Below, piece after piece: positions 15,254 to 23,483 of a stretch of 49,168 bases of DNA. The DNA lies in the NCBI GenBank assembly GCA_902797125.1, contig CADBRS010000182.1, forward strand, positions 1 through 49,168, in the 5' to 3' direction. The number at the start of each line of letters is the position of its first letter. The stretch's first letter is position 1. The position numbers and the translations under genes are program-made. The notes beneath the pieces are model-generated. The model saw nothing but the letters and a program-made list of their open reading frames with translations. It had not been told where the DNA came from and ran no database searches. This DNA comes from an uncultured Ruminococcus sp. GTDB taxonomy: Bacteria > Bacillota > Clostridia > Oscillospirales > CAG-272.

Positions 15254-16507
15254 ATGTTCAAAGGATTCAGCCAAATGCGGTGCGGATTGCTTGGCGAGCA
15301 TCTGTCCCATTCCTATTCACCTCAAATACACGCCCTTTTGGCTGATTATGCCTATGATCTGATCGAATTGCCGGATGCGGATGCAGTTGGGGCATTCTTG
15401 AAAGCCGGGTCATTTGACGCTCTCAACGTCACGATCCCTTACAAACAGACGGTTATTCCCTATTTGTACTCCGTTTCACCCGCTGCAAAAAGGATCGGGT
15501 CCGTCAATACCATCACAAAAGATACGCAAGGAAGACTGATCGGCGACAATACGGACTATGCAGGATTCTCCTACATGGTTTCCAGGAGCCACATTGAATT
15601 GAAGGGCAGAAAAGTGCTGGTGCTGGGCAGCGGCGGAGCGTCTCTCACGGCGCGGGTCGTATGCCGGGACCTTGGTGCCGCATCCGTCACGGTCATATCC
15701 AGATCCGGACCGGATAATTATCAGAATTTGTCCAAGCACGCAGACGCCGATATCATCGTGAACTGCACGCCGGTCGGGATGTATCCGAAAAACGGGGTCA
15801 GCCCGGTCGATCTCTCTGCTTTCCCGAAACTGGAGGGCGTCCTGGACATGATCTACAACCCCCAGAAGACCGCCCTGCTTTTGCAGGCCGAGCGACTGAA
15901 CATCCCTGCAACGAACGGATTACCCATGCTGGTCGCTCAGGCAGTGGAAGCATGCAAACTGTTTTTGGGAACGGAAGCTTTGCCTTCTGCCGATTTTGTT
16001 GAAACAACCATTTCGAGCGTTGCGAAACAAATGAGCAATATTGTTTTGATCGGTATGCCCGGCTGCGGCAAAACCGTTTTGGCACAGGCTCTGGCAAAAC
16101 AATTGGATCGTCCTGTCATCGACACGGATCAGCTGATCGTTGAAAGATCGAATCGCTCAATTCCCGAAATATTTGAAAGATCGGGCGAGACAGGCTTTCG
16201 AGATCTGGAACATGATGCTGTCATCGATGCAGGCAAAATGTCAGGCGTCATCATCGCGACCGGAGGAGGCGTAGTAACCCGCGAGGACAACTATGATCCC
16301 TTACACCAAAACGGTGTCATCTGGTGGGTACAGCGTCCGCTGGAAAAGCTCAGTCGGGAAGGCAGACCCTTGTCCCTTTCAGGCGATCTGAGAGAAATGT
16401 ATGCACGGCGCTTCCCTCTCTATTCATTTTTTGCGGACCGGACTCTGGTGAATCAATCCACCGTTGAAGCCGCCGTTCAATCCATCATGGAGGACTTTCA
16501 AAAATGA
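15254..16507 (+). CDS. aroE/aroK: Bifunctional shikimate dehydrogenase / shikimate kinase
   Basis: A 417-residue fusion. Residues 1 to about 255 are shikimate dehydrogenase (AroE): substrate site LSHSYSP, catalytic Lys in NVTIPYK, GDNTDYAGF, NADP-binding GSGGAS, and NCTPVGM. Residues about 262-417 are shikimate kinase (AroK): Walker A GMPGCGKT, DTDQLI, the ATGGGVV loop and a lid with RPLS. The fusion carries two consecutive-but-one steps: 3-dehydroshikimate to shikimate, then to shikimate 3-phosphate. The kinase lid is short. GGGGG 9 nt before the ATG serves as SD. The stop overlaps aroQ by 4 nt. Other aro genes are not in the window. Confidence 0.95.
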   Translation: MFKGFSQMRCGLLGEHLSHSYSPQIHALLADYAYDLIELPDADAVGAFLKAGSFDALNVTIPYKQTVIPYLYSVSPAAKRIGSVNTITKDTQGRLIGDNTDYAGFSYMVSRSHIELKGRKVLVLGSGGASLTARVVCRDLGAASVTVISRSGPDNYQNLSKHADADIIVNCTPVGMYPKNGVSPVDLSAFPKLEGVLDMIYNPQKTALLLQAERLNIPATNGLPMLVAQAVEACKLFLGTEALPSADFVETTISSVAKQMSNIVLIGMPGCGKTVLAQALAKQLDRPVIDTDQLIVERSNRSIPEIFERSGETGFRDLEHDAVIDAGKMSGVIIATGGGVVTREDNYDPLHQNGVIWWVQRPLEKLSREGRPLSLSGDLREMYARRFPLYSFFADRTLVNQSTVEAAVQSIMEDFQK

Positions 16508-16935
16508 GATTATTGATCATTAACGGGCCCAACATCAATATGCTCGGGATCCGCGAGCCTGCGATCTACGGCACAGATACATATGCCGACCTATGCGAGG
16601 CCGTTGCGGACAGATGCCGGACAAAAGGCATAGATTTTGAAATCTATCAATCGAATCACGAAGGTGATTTGGTCACGAAAATCCAGGAAGCATACGGGAA
16701 ATGCGACGGAATCGTTATCAATCCCGGAGCTTACACACATACCAGCATCGCGATTCTGGATGCGCTTCGTGCAGTGGATATACCTACTGTTGAAGTTCAC
16801 CTGTCAGATATCCATCAAAGAGAAACTTTTCGGAACATTTCGTATGTTTCCCTCTATGCCGAAAAAGTAATCGCGGGCAAGAAAAGCGCCGGATATCTTG
16901 AGGCCATAGATTATCTTGTAAGCAAATACAAATAG
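16504..16935 (+). CDS. aroQ: 3-dehydroquinate dehydratase, type II
   Basis: A 143-residue, full-length type II dehydroquinase, making 3-dehydroshikimate, the substrate of the AroE domain encoded just upstream. Family motifs are NGPNINMLGIREPAIYG with the catalytic Tyr, the NPGAYTHTS loop, and EVHLSDIHQRE with the catalytic His region. The ATGA overlap with aroE-aroK indicates translational coupling. Confidence 0.97.
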   Translation: MRLLIINGPNINMLGIREPAIYGTDTYADLCEAVADRCRTKGIDFEIYQSNHEGDLVTKIQEAYGKCDGIVINPGAYTHTSIAILDALRAVDIPTVEVHLSDIHQRETFRNISYVSLYAEKVIAGKKSAGYLEAIDYLVSKYK

Positions 16936-16945
16936 GAGCTCGACC

Positions 16946-18643
16946 ATGGAAAAATTTAAAGATCTTAAGTACGAAAGACCCAATCTCAAGGCATTTGAAA
17001 AAGAAGTAAAGACTTTTCTCAAGGCGTTCAAAAACGCCTCCTCATATGAAGAGGCGAACCGGTATTTTTTGGACTATCAAACGAAAATGAGCGAGATCGA
17101 AACACAATATGTGCTCGCCTATGTCCGTAATACGATCAACATGAAAGACGAGTTTTATGACGGAGAGATGAAATTCTTCAACACCGCCATGCCCAAAACC
17201 ATGCCGCTCATGAAGAAATGCACACAAGCTCTGCTCAAGAGTCCCTTCCGTTCCGAGTTCGAAAAAGAATACGGCTTGCAGTTGTTCAAGAATGCGGAAA
17301 TCAGTGAAAAACTCATGAAACCGTCCATCATTCTGCCGTCCATCAAAGAGAACAATCTGAAAACGGCCTACTCGAAAACGGTCGCAACCTGTTCCGTGGA
17401 ATTCATGGGAGAGACGTGCAATTTCTACGGTTTGTTGCGGCACATGCAGTCAACGGATCGCGAAGAAAGACGGGCAGCCTTTTTAGAGTGGGCCAAACTC
17501 TATGAAGGAATCGCTCCTGCTCTTGAAGAGCAATACGGGAAACTGGTCAAATTGAGATGCACCATCGCGAAAAAACTGGGATTCAACAGCTATATCGATT
17601 ATGTGTATCTGAGCCGCGGCAGATATGATTACAATGCCGAAAAGGTGGCCGCCTTCCGGGAAGCCGTCAGAAAATATATCACCCCGATCTGTGAGCAGCT
17701 GTACAAGGAACAAGCGGAACGTATCGGCGTGGATACCCTCCAGATGTACGATGAGGAATTCGTTTTCCCGGACGGAAACGCCAATCCCATCGGAACTCCC
17801 GAAGAACTGGTCGCCAAAGCACTGGATATGTATTCCGAGATGTCCCCCGAGACCAAAGAATTCTTCACGTTCATGACTGATTATGAACTGTTCGATCTGG
17901 TCACGAAAGACGGGAAACGAGCAGGCGGATACTGTACATCGATCTCCCAGTATAAAGCTCCGTTCATTTTCTCCAACTTCAACGGAACATCGGCCGACAT
18001 CGATGTGCTGACTCACGAAGCCGGGCACGCTTTTGAATTCTATTATGCTTCCCGCCGTCAGCCTTTACCGGATCTGGCTTCATCGACAAGTGAGATCAAC
18101 GAGATCCATTCGATGACCATGGAGCATTTCGCCTACCCCTATATGGAGCGTTTCTTCGGGGACAAGACAAACAAATACAGATATGCCCATTTCACTTCCG
18201 CCGTCAAGACGATCCCGTATCTGGTCTCGGTAGACGAATTCCAGCACAGGGTTTTCGAAAATCCGACATCAGGACCTGCAGACTGGCGCGCTTTCTGGAA
18301 GGAAATCGAAGCAAAGTATATGCCTTGGAGAAAATATGACGGCAACGCCTTCCTGGAAAGCGGAGGCTATTGGATGCAGAAACAGCATATTTTCCTCTTC
18401 CCCTTCTATTATGTGGATTATGCACTTGCACAATTGGGCGCATTCTCCCTGTTCCGGGACCAGGTCAACGGCAAAGACGCATGGGGCAGTTACTTGAAAC
18501 TGTGCGCCATGGGAGGAAAATACGGATACTTCGAGACACTTGAAAAAGCCGGCATCCCGAATCCGCTCGAAGAAGAAACCGTCCGCTCCATCGCAGATTT
18601 TGTCCAACAGGAAGCGGAAAAACTTAAAGCTGAGCTGGGATAA
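16946..18643 (+). CDS. M3-family oligoendopeptidase (PepF-like)
   Basis: A 565-residue zinc metallopeptidase of family M3 that degrades short peptides in the cytoplasm. The zinc-binding helix HEAGH is at residues 357-361, followed by the downstream Glu region typical of M3 (STSEINEIHSMTMEHF). Length matches the clostridial M3 oligoendopeptidases of about 565 residues. AGGAGCTCGACC precedes the ATG, only 10 nt after the aroQ stop, so it belongs to the aro transcript even though it has no metabolic link with it. No clear terminator follows, but the next gene has its own strong promoter. Confidence 0.95.
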   Translation: MEKFKDLKYERPNLKAFEKEVKTFLKAFKNASSYEEANRYFLDYQTKMSEIETQYVLAYVRNTINMKDEFYDGEMKFFNTAMPKTMPLMKKCTQALLKSPFRSEFEKEYGLQLFKNAEISEKLMKPSIILPSIKENNLKTAYSKTVATCSVEFMGETCNFYGLLRHMQSTDREERRAAFLEWAKLYEGIAPALEEQYGKLVKLRCTIAKKLGFNSYIDYVYLSRGRYDYNAEKVAAFREAVRKYITPICEQLYKEQAERIGVDTLQMYDEEFVFPDGNANPIGTPEELVAKALDMYSEMSPETKEFFTFMTDYELFDLVTKDGKRAGGYCTSISQYKAPFIFSNFNGTSADIDVLTHEAGHAFEFYYASRRQPLPDLASSTSEINEIHSMTMEHFAYPYMERFFGDKTNKYRYAHFTSAVKTIPYLVSVDEFQHRVFENPTSGPADWRAFWKEIEAKYMPWRKYDGNAFLESGGYWMQKQHIFLFPFYYVDYALAQLGAFSLFRDQVNGKDAWGSYLKLCAMGGKYGYFETLEKAGIPNPLEEETVRSIADFVQQEAEKLKAELG

Positions 18644-18661
18644 GAATTGCGTTCCAACATA

Positions 18662-18690
18662 TTGACATCCAAAGCCCGGATGAGTAAAAT
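18662..18690 (+). promoter_or_regulatory. Promoter of the HPr-like gene
   Basis: TTGACA (18662-18667), 17-nt spacer, TAAAAT (18685-18690), starting 19 nt after the M3 peptidase stop. Confidence 0.82.
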
Positions 18691-18728
18691 GAGAACAGAT
18701 AAAAATCTTTTTTGGGGGAGACAAAAAT

Positions 18729-18962
18729 ATGAAAACGAAAAACATCCGTCTTGTAACAATTAAAGATGTTCAGGACCTCGTCAGAATTTTAATCAACTTC
18801 AATGGTGATGTGGACCTGATCTCGGGTCGCTATATTGTCGACGGAAAATCCTTGCTCGGTATCTTCAGTTTGGATATGATGAAACCGATTCAAGTCAAAG
18901 TTCACGACGACAAGAATGCAGATGATCTTTTCAAAGCCATTGAAAGGTTCATCGTAGACTGA
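18729..18962 (+). CDS. HPr-like (Crh-like) protein lacking the phosphorylatable histidine
   Basis: A 77-residue protein with the HPr fold pattern. The regulatory-serine region VDGKSLLGIFSLD is well kept, with Ser41 at the place of HPr Ser46, as is the C-terminal DDLFKAIERFI helix. The active-site GIHARPA segment is replaced by IKDVQDL, so the His15 and Arg17 needed for phosphotransfer are absent. It therefore cannot act as a PTS phosphocarrier. By analogy with Bacillus Crh it might be phosphorylated on Ser by HPr kinase and act with CcpA (inference). GGGGGAG 8 nt before the ATG; own promoter and terminator. Confidence 0.82.
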   Translation: MKTKNIRLVTIKDVQDLVRILINFNGDVDLISGRYIVDGKSLLGIFSLDMMKPIQVKVHDDKNADDLFKAIERFIVD

Positions 18963-18987
18963 CGTAAAACATTAGGCCCCATAACAT

Positions 18988-19025
18988 AGCCGGTCGTTTC
19001 CAATTGGATCGACCGGCTTGTTTTA
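18988..19025 (+). terminator. Intrinsic terminator of the HPr-like gene
   Basis: Stem AGCCGGTCG (18988-18996) / CGACCGGCT (19010-19018), then TGTTTTAT. Confidence 0.88.
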
Positions 19026-19026
19026 T

Positions 19027-19080
19027 AAAAAAGTGCGGGCACATTCCCTTCCAACACAAAGGGTCCTGTGTCCGCACTTA
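19027..19080 (-). terminator. Intrinsic terminator of the folT-folC-queT operon
   Basis: Minus-strand stem AAGTGCGGACAC / GTGCCCGCACTT with T6 (19032-19027), starting about 14 nt after the queT stop. Confidence 0.88.
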
Positions 19081-19093
19081 AATTTTGCATATC

Positions 19094-19687
19094 TTATCCC
19101 GCCGAATTGGGATCATTGTCGCCGGAAGAGTCTGCTTTAGGCTCTTCGTCTTTCTTTTTCAGTTCGGGTCCGCAATAAAGATCCATAAACAGTTTCGGCG
19201 CGATCCTGCGGATAGCCAAATACAGAAGGATGCCCAGGATGCCTGCCGCAATAACTTCTCCGGCACCCACAGTCAGCATCATAAACCAAATGGCATCTTC
19301 GACACCGTATGCATAAGCCAGTACAAACGGAACGATCAGCGCATTGGCGAGGATCGTAGGGATCGGAGCGATCCAAAACGGAAATCTTCTGAACAGGTAG
19401 GCAAGAGTGGCTCCGATCAATGTCGCAAAAGACCCGAAAACAATATCGGCCCAAACGACGCCGGGTACCAGCAGATTGGATATCATACATCCCAATGTCA
19501 GCCCCGGTATGGCAGCGGGCGTAAAAACGGCCAATACGCACAGAGCCTCTGAAATGCGGACCTGGATCACGCCGCTGGACATCCCAACCAATGTTGACAG
19601 CTCAGTCAGCGCTACGTAAAGCACCGCGATCACGGCACCCTGCAAAACGAATTGAATCTGACGACGATTCTGTTTGACAGTGTTCAT
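19094..19687 (-). CDS. queT: QueT-family queuosine-precursor ECF transporter S component
   Basis: A 197-residue membrane protein with five to six hydrophobic segments, of the QueT family. Recognisable features are the N-terminal GAVIAVLYVALTEL, RISEALCVLAVFTPAAIPGLTLGC, and the DIVFGSFATLIGATLAYLFRR segment. It is the substrate-binding subunit of an energy-coupling-factor importer for a queuosine precursor; the shared ATPase/EcfT module must lie elsewhere. A preQ1-I riboswitch just upstream supports the assignment. The last 25 residues are an acidic tail. SD is AGGGGG (19722-19717), separated from the ATG by a hairpin. Confidence 0.93.
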   Translation of the reverse strand: MNTVKQNRRQIQFVLQGAVIAVLYVALTELSTLVGMSSGVIQVRISEALCVLAVFTPAAIPGLTLGCMISNLLVPGVVWADIVFGSFATLIGATLAYLFRRFPFWIAPIPTILANALIVPFVLAYAYGVEDAIWFMMLTVGAGEVIAAGILGILLYLAIRRIAPKLFMDLYCGPELKKKDEEPKADSSGDNDPNSAG

Positions 19688-19696
19688 TTTTTTGAT

Positions 19697-19716
19697 GCGT
19701 TCCGCTTTCGGAACGC
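19697..19716 (-). other. Hairpin between the queT Shine-Dalgarno and start codon
   Basis: Perfect stem GCGTTCCG / CGGAACGC with a 4-nt loop. It is not a terminator, because it is followed by ATCAAAAAAATG. Folding it would bring the AGGGGG in the riboswitch tail to about 10 nt from the ATG. Confidence 0.75.
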
Positions 19717-19760
19717 CCCCCTAGTTTTGTTTTTGTGGTGAGGATGGTTTCGAACTCACC
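19716..19760 (-). ncRNA. preQ1-I riboswitch (translational type) upstream of queT
   Basis: Minus strand: P1 GGTGAG (19760-19755) / CTCACC (19742-19737), perfect 6 bp. Loop TTCGAAACCATC follows, then the A-rich tail ACAAAAACAAAACTAGG, which closely resembles known class I preQ1 aptamers. Loop CC can pair with tail GG to form pseudoknot helix P2, which includes the SD. It starts 7 nt after the folC stop. Confidence 0.85.
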
Positions 19761-19767
19761 AATATGC

Positions 19768-21063
19768 TTATCTGTTCGGTTGAACAGCAATAGCCTCTTT
19801 GATTGTTTTTTTGACCGGCGCGTAGAAATAGAGCGAACCCACGATCAGTATCGGGACATGCTTCTCTCTTGATATGAGTAATGCCTTCTGCATCCCGTTC
19901 AATACCGACTCGGCTGAAACTGCTTTCAGTCCGACCGACCGGAGCGTTTCGGCATACCTGTCGGCTTTTAGAACCCGCGGATTGTCAAAATCAACCGTCA
20001 CGACAGGGCCGGCGATTTCTTTCAGTTTCTCGGCCATGGGCCGATAATCCTTATCCGCCATCACAGCCGTCAGGATGCAGGCTTTCTGCCCCGGAAAATA
20101 TGTTTTGAATCCCTCTACAGCGGCAGTTACACCCTGGACATTGTGTCCTCCGTCGAAAATGCAGGGCGGATTGAGAGACAAAAACTCAAATCTCCCTGGC
20201 CATCTGGCATTTGATAAACCTCGCCTAAGGGCTCCGTCCGAGATCTTATATGTCTGTCTCAACACCTGGACAGCAGCTAATACCGTGAGCACGTTATCAA
20301 CCTGATAGGGCCCTTTCAATCCAACGCCGATCTCTCGTCCGTCTTTCAACCGGATCCGAGTCCGGTCAAAATCAAAAGAAACCTGGTCTACAGCCTGATG
20401 ATCCGCCTCGTATAAAACGGCATGCTTCTCATCTGCTGCGGCTCTGATCACGGACAATACATTTGCCTTAGATCCGCCGTATAACACCGGGCACCGCTCT
20501 TTGATGATCCCTGCTTTTTCACGGGCGATCGCCTCTTCTGTGTGACCCAGTATCTCCATGTGATCCATGTCGACTTCTGTGATCACGCAAAGCTCGGCCT
20601 TCGGGATCACGTTCGTCGGATCGAGACGCCCTCCCAAACCGGTTTCCAGAACCACAATCTGAACGCCCCGGTCGGCATAATAGCATAGTCCGATGGCAAG
20701 GATCAGTTCAAATTCGCTGTACCGCTCGTTTGTTTTTTCCGCTTCTGTACGGACCAAATCGGTATAGCGGATCAGATCCGCGGAAGAGATGTTGCGTCCG
20801 TTCAGCTGGATTCTTTCTTTGAAATTAACCAAGTAAGGAGAAATGAAAAGGCCGGTTTGATAGTTTGCTTCCCGAAAGATGCGGGCCAGCATGGCGCAAA
20901 CAGAGCCCTTGCCGTTGGTCCCGGCCACATGAACGAAATGCAATCTTTCCTGAGGTGAACCTAATGCACAGAGTAAACCCTTGATCCGCGTCAATCCTGG
21001 TTCGGTCTTTTTCCAGCCATGCTCATGAATATAAGCAATAGCTTCTTTCTCTGTTCGAATCAT
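19768..21063 (-). CDS. folC: Folylpolyglutamate synthase / dihydrofolate synthase
   Basis: A 431-residue Mur-ligase-type enzyme that adds glutamate to folates (and perhaps to dihydropteroate) in the cytoplasm using ATP. The P-loop HVAGTNGKGS (45-54), the metal/folate region LETGLGGRLDPTN, DMDHMEILG, and the C-terminal domain signature FDGGHNVQG are all present. The start overlaps the folT stop (ATGA), tying folate uptake to folate retention by polyglutamylation. It is under the THF riboswitch at the head of the operon. Confidence 0.96.
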   Translation of the reverse strand: MIRTEKEAIAYIHEHGWKKTEPGLTRIKGLLCALGSPQERLHFVHVAGTNGKGSVCAMLARIFREANYQTGLFISPYLVNFKERIQLNGRNISSADLIRYTDLVRTEAEKTNERYSEFELILAIGLCYYADRGVQIVVLETGLGGRLDPTNVIPKAELCVITEVDMDHMEILGHTEEAIAREKAGIIKERCPVLYGGSKANVLSVIRAAADEKHAVLYEADHQAVDQVSFDFDRTRIRLKDGREIGVGLKGPYQVDNVLTVLAAVQVLRQTYKISDGALRRGLSNARWPGRFEFLSLNPPCIFDGGHNVQGVTAAVEGFKTYFPGQKACILTAVMADKDYRPMAEKLKEIAGPVVTVDFDNPRVLKADRYAETLRSVGLKAVSAESVLNGMQKALLISREKHVPILIVGSLYFYAPVKKTIKEAIAVQPNR

Positions 21064-21698
21064 GATTCCGTATTTTCCCGCTCCGTCGAGTCAGTCTGTT
21101 CCGTATTGTTTTGTTCTTCCGGTATGACCCTGCCGAATCCGGCAGCTCTGAGAGCCTTGATTACAGGATAGGCAACCACACTGAGGACTGCGGATGTAAC
21201 GACACCCAGCACCAACCTAGCCGCAAGAGAGGCAAAAACGAGGCTGTGCGTGTAATAATCGAAAATAATCGCATCCACCGCGATCACGCCTGTGTTCAGC
21301 ACCGTCACGATCAGTGCGACAACCGAACAAACAATAATAAATAGTGCTTTTTTGTCTTCACAATAGGCTTTCTTGCGGAACAGGATCAAGGCAAAAATAC
21401 CAATGAGCAAGCCTCTTGCCATGTGCGGAACGCACCACAAAAGCGTCGTCGGGGTGAGACCGTAAGGACCAACTGCCTGATCCAAAAAGGCTCCTATGAA
21501 TGCCACCGCAGTCGCGTCCAGGGGGCCGTACAAGGCCGCCACCACGATGATGACAAGCGGAGCAACCGTGATATGCAGATTGATGTTCGGGATCTTAATC
21601 GTTGCGTAGGAACAAAGCACGAAATAAAGAGCCGAGCATACGGCTGCGATAGCAATGCGGACCAGCACTGCGTGTTTGATCACTCTAGTTGAATGCAT
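21060..21698 (-). CDS. folT: Folate ECF transporter S component
   Basis: A 212-residue membrane protein with about five to six hydrophobic segments. FolT-type features include the N-terminal IAAVCSALYFVLCSY, NINLHITVAPLVIIVVAALYGPLDA, and FIGAFLDQAVGPYGLTPTTLLWCVPHMARG. It is the folate-binding S subunit of an ECF importer; the EcfA/EcfT module is not in the window. AAGGAGG lies 7 nt before the ATG. A THF riboswitch in the 5' UTR and folC directly downstream confirm a folate role. The hydrophilic C-terminal tail is Asn/Glu/Thr-rich. Confidence 0.94.
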   Translation of the reverse strand: MHSTRVIKHAVLVRIAIAAVCSALYFVLCSYATIKIPNINLHITVAPLVIIVVAALYGPLDATAVAFIGAFLDQAVGPYGLTPTTLLWCVPHMARGLLIGIFALILFRKKAYCEDKKALFIIVCSVVALIVTVLNTGVIAVDAIIFDYYTHSLVFASLAARLVLGVVTSAVLSVVAYPVIKALRAAGFGRVIPEEQNNTEQTDSTERENTES

Positions 21699-21753
21699 AA
21701 AAAACCTCCTTCCCCGGTATGGAAATCCAAAAGGAAAGAAGTTCCTTTGTTCA

Positions 21754-21853
21754 CCAAGCGGGATGCGAAAACAGGACCGCGGACAGCCGTCCTTCGTCCG
21801 ATATGCAACTCCCTGTCACACCGGCACTTGACGCCCTGCTTTCTACTCTTGTT
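21754..21853 (-). ncRNA. Tetrahydrofolate (THF) riboswitch upstream of folT
   Basis: Read on the minus strand, the leader contains the conserved THF aptamer blocks in order: closing stem CAAG / CTTG, AGAGTAGA, GCGTCAAGTG, GGGAGTTGCAT, GGACGAAGGACG, CGCGGTCCTG and GCATCCCGCT. These match the consensus seen in folT leaders of Bacillota. The 55 nt before the start contain AAAGGAA / TTTCCTTT, and CTTTCC can also pair with GGAAGG of the SD, so translational control is likely. Confidence 0.9.
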
Positions 21854-21864
21854 TTGTTTTCCTC

Positions 21865-21893
21865 ATTATAATCTTCATCAGGTGAAAAGTCAA
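21865..21893 (-). promoter_or_regulatory. Promoter of the folT-folC-queT operon
   Basis: Minus strand: TTGACT (21893-21888), 17-nt spacer, TATAAT (21870-21865). The predicted start is a few nt upstream of the THF aptamer. Confidence 0.88.
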
Positions 21894-21936
21894 CTCACTT
21901 TCCCTTCCGCGAACGACTTTTCTTTTTTCTTTTCCA

Positions 21937-21965
21937 TTGTTTTCAATAACTATTCATGTTATACT
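21937..21965 (+). promoter_or_regulatory. Promoter of the MBOAT/DHHW operon
   Basis: TTGTTT (21937-21942), 17-nt spacer, TATACT (21960-21965). Divergent from the folT promoter. GGAGG lies 12 nt before the ATG at 21996. Confidence 0.65.
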
Positions 21966-21995
21966 ATGAGGCGAGTCTAATGGAGGTCGTCGTAC

Positions 21996-23468
21996 ATGGT
22001 TTTTGCAGATCTGTTGTTCATTTTTCTGTTCTTTGCACTTTGCTTAGCCATCAGCACCTTCATGAAGACCAACAAGGCCAGAAACATCGTTTTGCTGGTC
22101 TTTTCGCTTATCTTCTACGCATGGTCCGGTCCCTGGCTGCTCCTGGTCCTTTGTGGCATGACATTCGTTTGCTATTTCGGTGCCATTCAGATTGAAAAAG
22201 CAAAGGAGCAAATGTCCGGATCCGGTTCACCGCTCAAAGCTAAAAAGATGATGCGTCTCACGCTGATCCTGACGTTGGTCATCTGTCTTGGCGCACTGGC
22301 TTTCTTTAAATACACGACATTTCTGTCCACAGAGTTTGCCCGTTGGTTTGCACCGACAGCTCACATCCCTCAGATCATCCTGCCCATCGGTATCTCATTT
22401 TACACTTTTCAGCTGATTTCTTATGTCGTTGACGTATACCGTTCAGAAGTCCCTGCACAAAAGAAGTACTATCTTTTGCTGCTGTATGCCGGACTTTTCT
22501 ATCAATGTATCGCCGGCCCGATCGTCCGGTACAAAACCGTTGCTCAAGAGTTGACAGACCGGGAACTGAACCTTTCGGATTTCAGCAAAGGCATCACCCG
22601 TTTTGCTGTCGGTCTGGCCAAAAAGGCACTCCTGGCCAATACGCTGGGAGCCCTGGCAGACACATTGGTCCCCGTATCCGGTCAGGGCATCCATAATGCC
22701 GCTGCAGTGACTGTCTTTCTCGGTTCCCTTGCCTACATGCTGCAGATCTATCTGGACTTCTCCGCCTACTCCGACATGGCCATCGGCATGGGACTGATGT
22801 CGGGCTTCCATTTCCTTGAAAACTTCAACTATCCCTATATGGCTGATTCCATGACGGATTTCTGGAGAAGATGGCACATTTCCCTATCCAGTTTCTTCAG
22901 GGATTACGTCTATATCCCGCTCGGAGGAAACCGGAAAGGGATCGCACGCCAGTATCTCAATCTGTTCATCGTATGGGTCTTGACAGGCATTTGGCATGGC
23001 GCAGGCTGGAATTTCCTGCTGTGGGGTCTTTACTTCTTCCTGATTTTGTGTATCGAAAAACGCATCATCGACTTTAAGGAAGAACCTTCAAAAGGTGCGT
23101 ATGTGGCCAGAAGGAGCATCACCCTTGTCCTCTTGTTCTTCGGCTGGATCCTGTTCAGATATTCCGACATGTCCGTCATGCTCGACGTGTTGGGCGGATT
23201 GTTCTGCATCAACGGAAATCCCTTCTGGGATCTGACGACCAGCCTGACATTGCTCAACAATTGTTTTCTGCTGCCTGCGGCTATCGTGGCCTGTACGCCG
23301 ATCATCCCTTATTTGCACAGTCTGCTGGACTACGCGGCCTACAAAAAAAGAGGCTTGCGCCCCGTCGTTCGGGTTTTGTCCGTGGTTTTGCCCATTCTTT
23401 TGGTCGTTCTGTCTGCCCTGTATCTGGCAGGTCAGAATTACAATCCGTTCTTATATACGCAATTCTGA
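21996..23468 (+). CDS. MBOAT-family O-acyltransferase (AlgI/DltB-like)
   Basis: A 490-residue polytopic membrane protein of the MBOAT family with some ten hydrophobic segments. Family landmarks are PIGISFYTFQLISYVVDVYR, GPIVRY, DFSAYSDMAIGMG, FWRRWHISLSSFFRDYVYIPLGGNRKG (shown here in name only as the conserved WRRWH region) and the catalytic His in GIWHGAGW. It moves acyl groups from the cytoplasm to an extracellular acceptor such as a polysaccharide or teichoic acid. The next gene encodes a DHHW-type partner, so it is AlgI/PatA-like and probably O-acetylates a surface glycan rather than D-alanylating teichoic acid. Confidence 0.94.
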   Translation: MVFADLLFIFLFFALCLAISTFMKTNKARNIVLLVFSLIFYAWSGPWLLLVLCGMTFVCYFGAIQIEKAKEQMSGSGSPLKAKKMMRLTLILTLVICLGALAFFKYTTFLSTEFARWFAPTAHIPQIILPIGISFYTFQLISYVVDVYRSEVPAQKKYYLLLLYAGLFYQCIAGPIVRYKTVAQELTDRELNLSDFSKGITRFAVGLAKKALLANTLGALADTLVPVSGQGIHNAAAVTVFLGSLAYMLQIYLDFSAYSDMAIGMGLMSGFHFLENFNYPYMADSMTDFWRRWHISLSSFFRDYVYIPLGGNRKGIARQYLNLFIVWVLTGIWHGAGWNFLLWGLYFFLILCIEKRIIDFKEEPSKGAYVARRSITLVLLFFGWILFRYSDMSVMLDVLGGLFCINGNPFWDLTTSLTLLNNCFLLPAAIVACTPIIPYLHSLLDYAAYKKRGLRPVVRVLSVVLPILLVVLSALYLAGQNYNPFLYTQF

Positions 23469-23483
23469 AAAAGGAGGTCCGTC

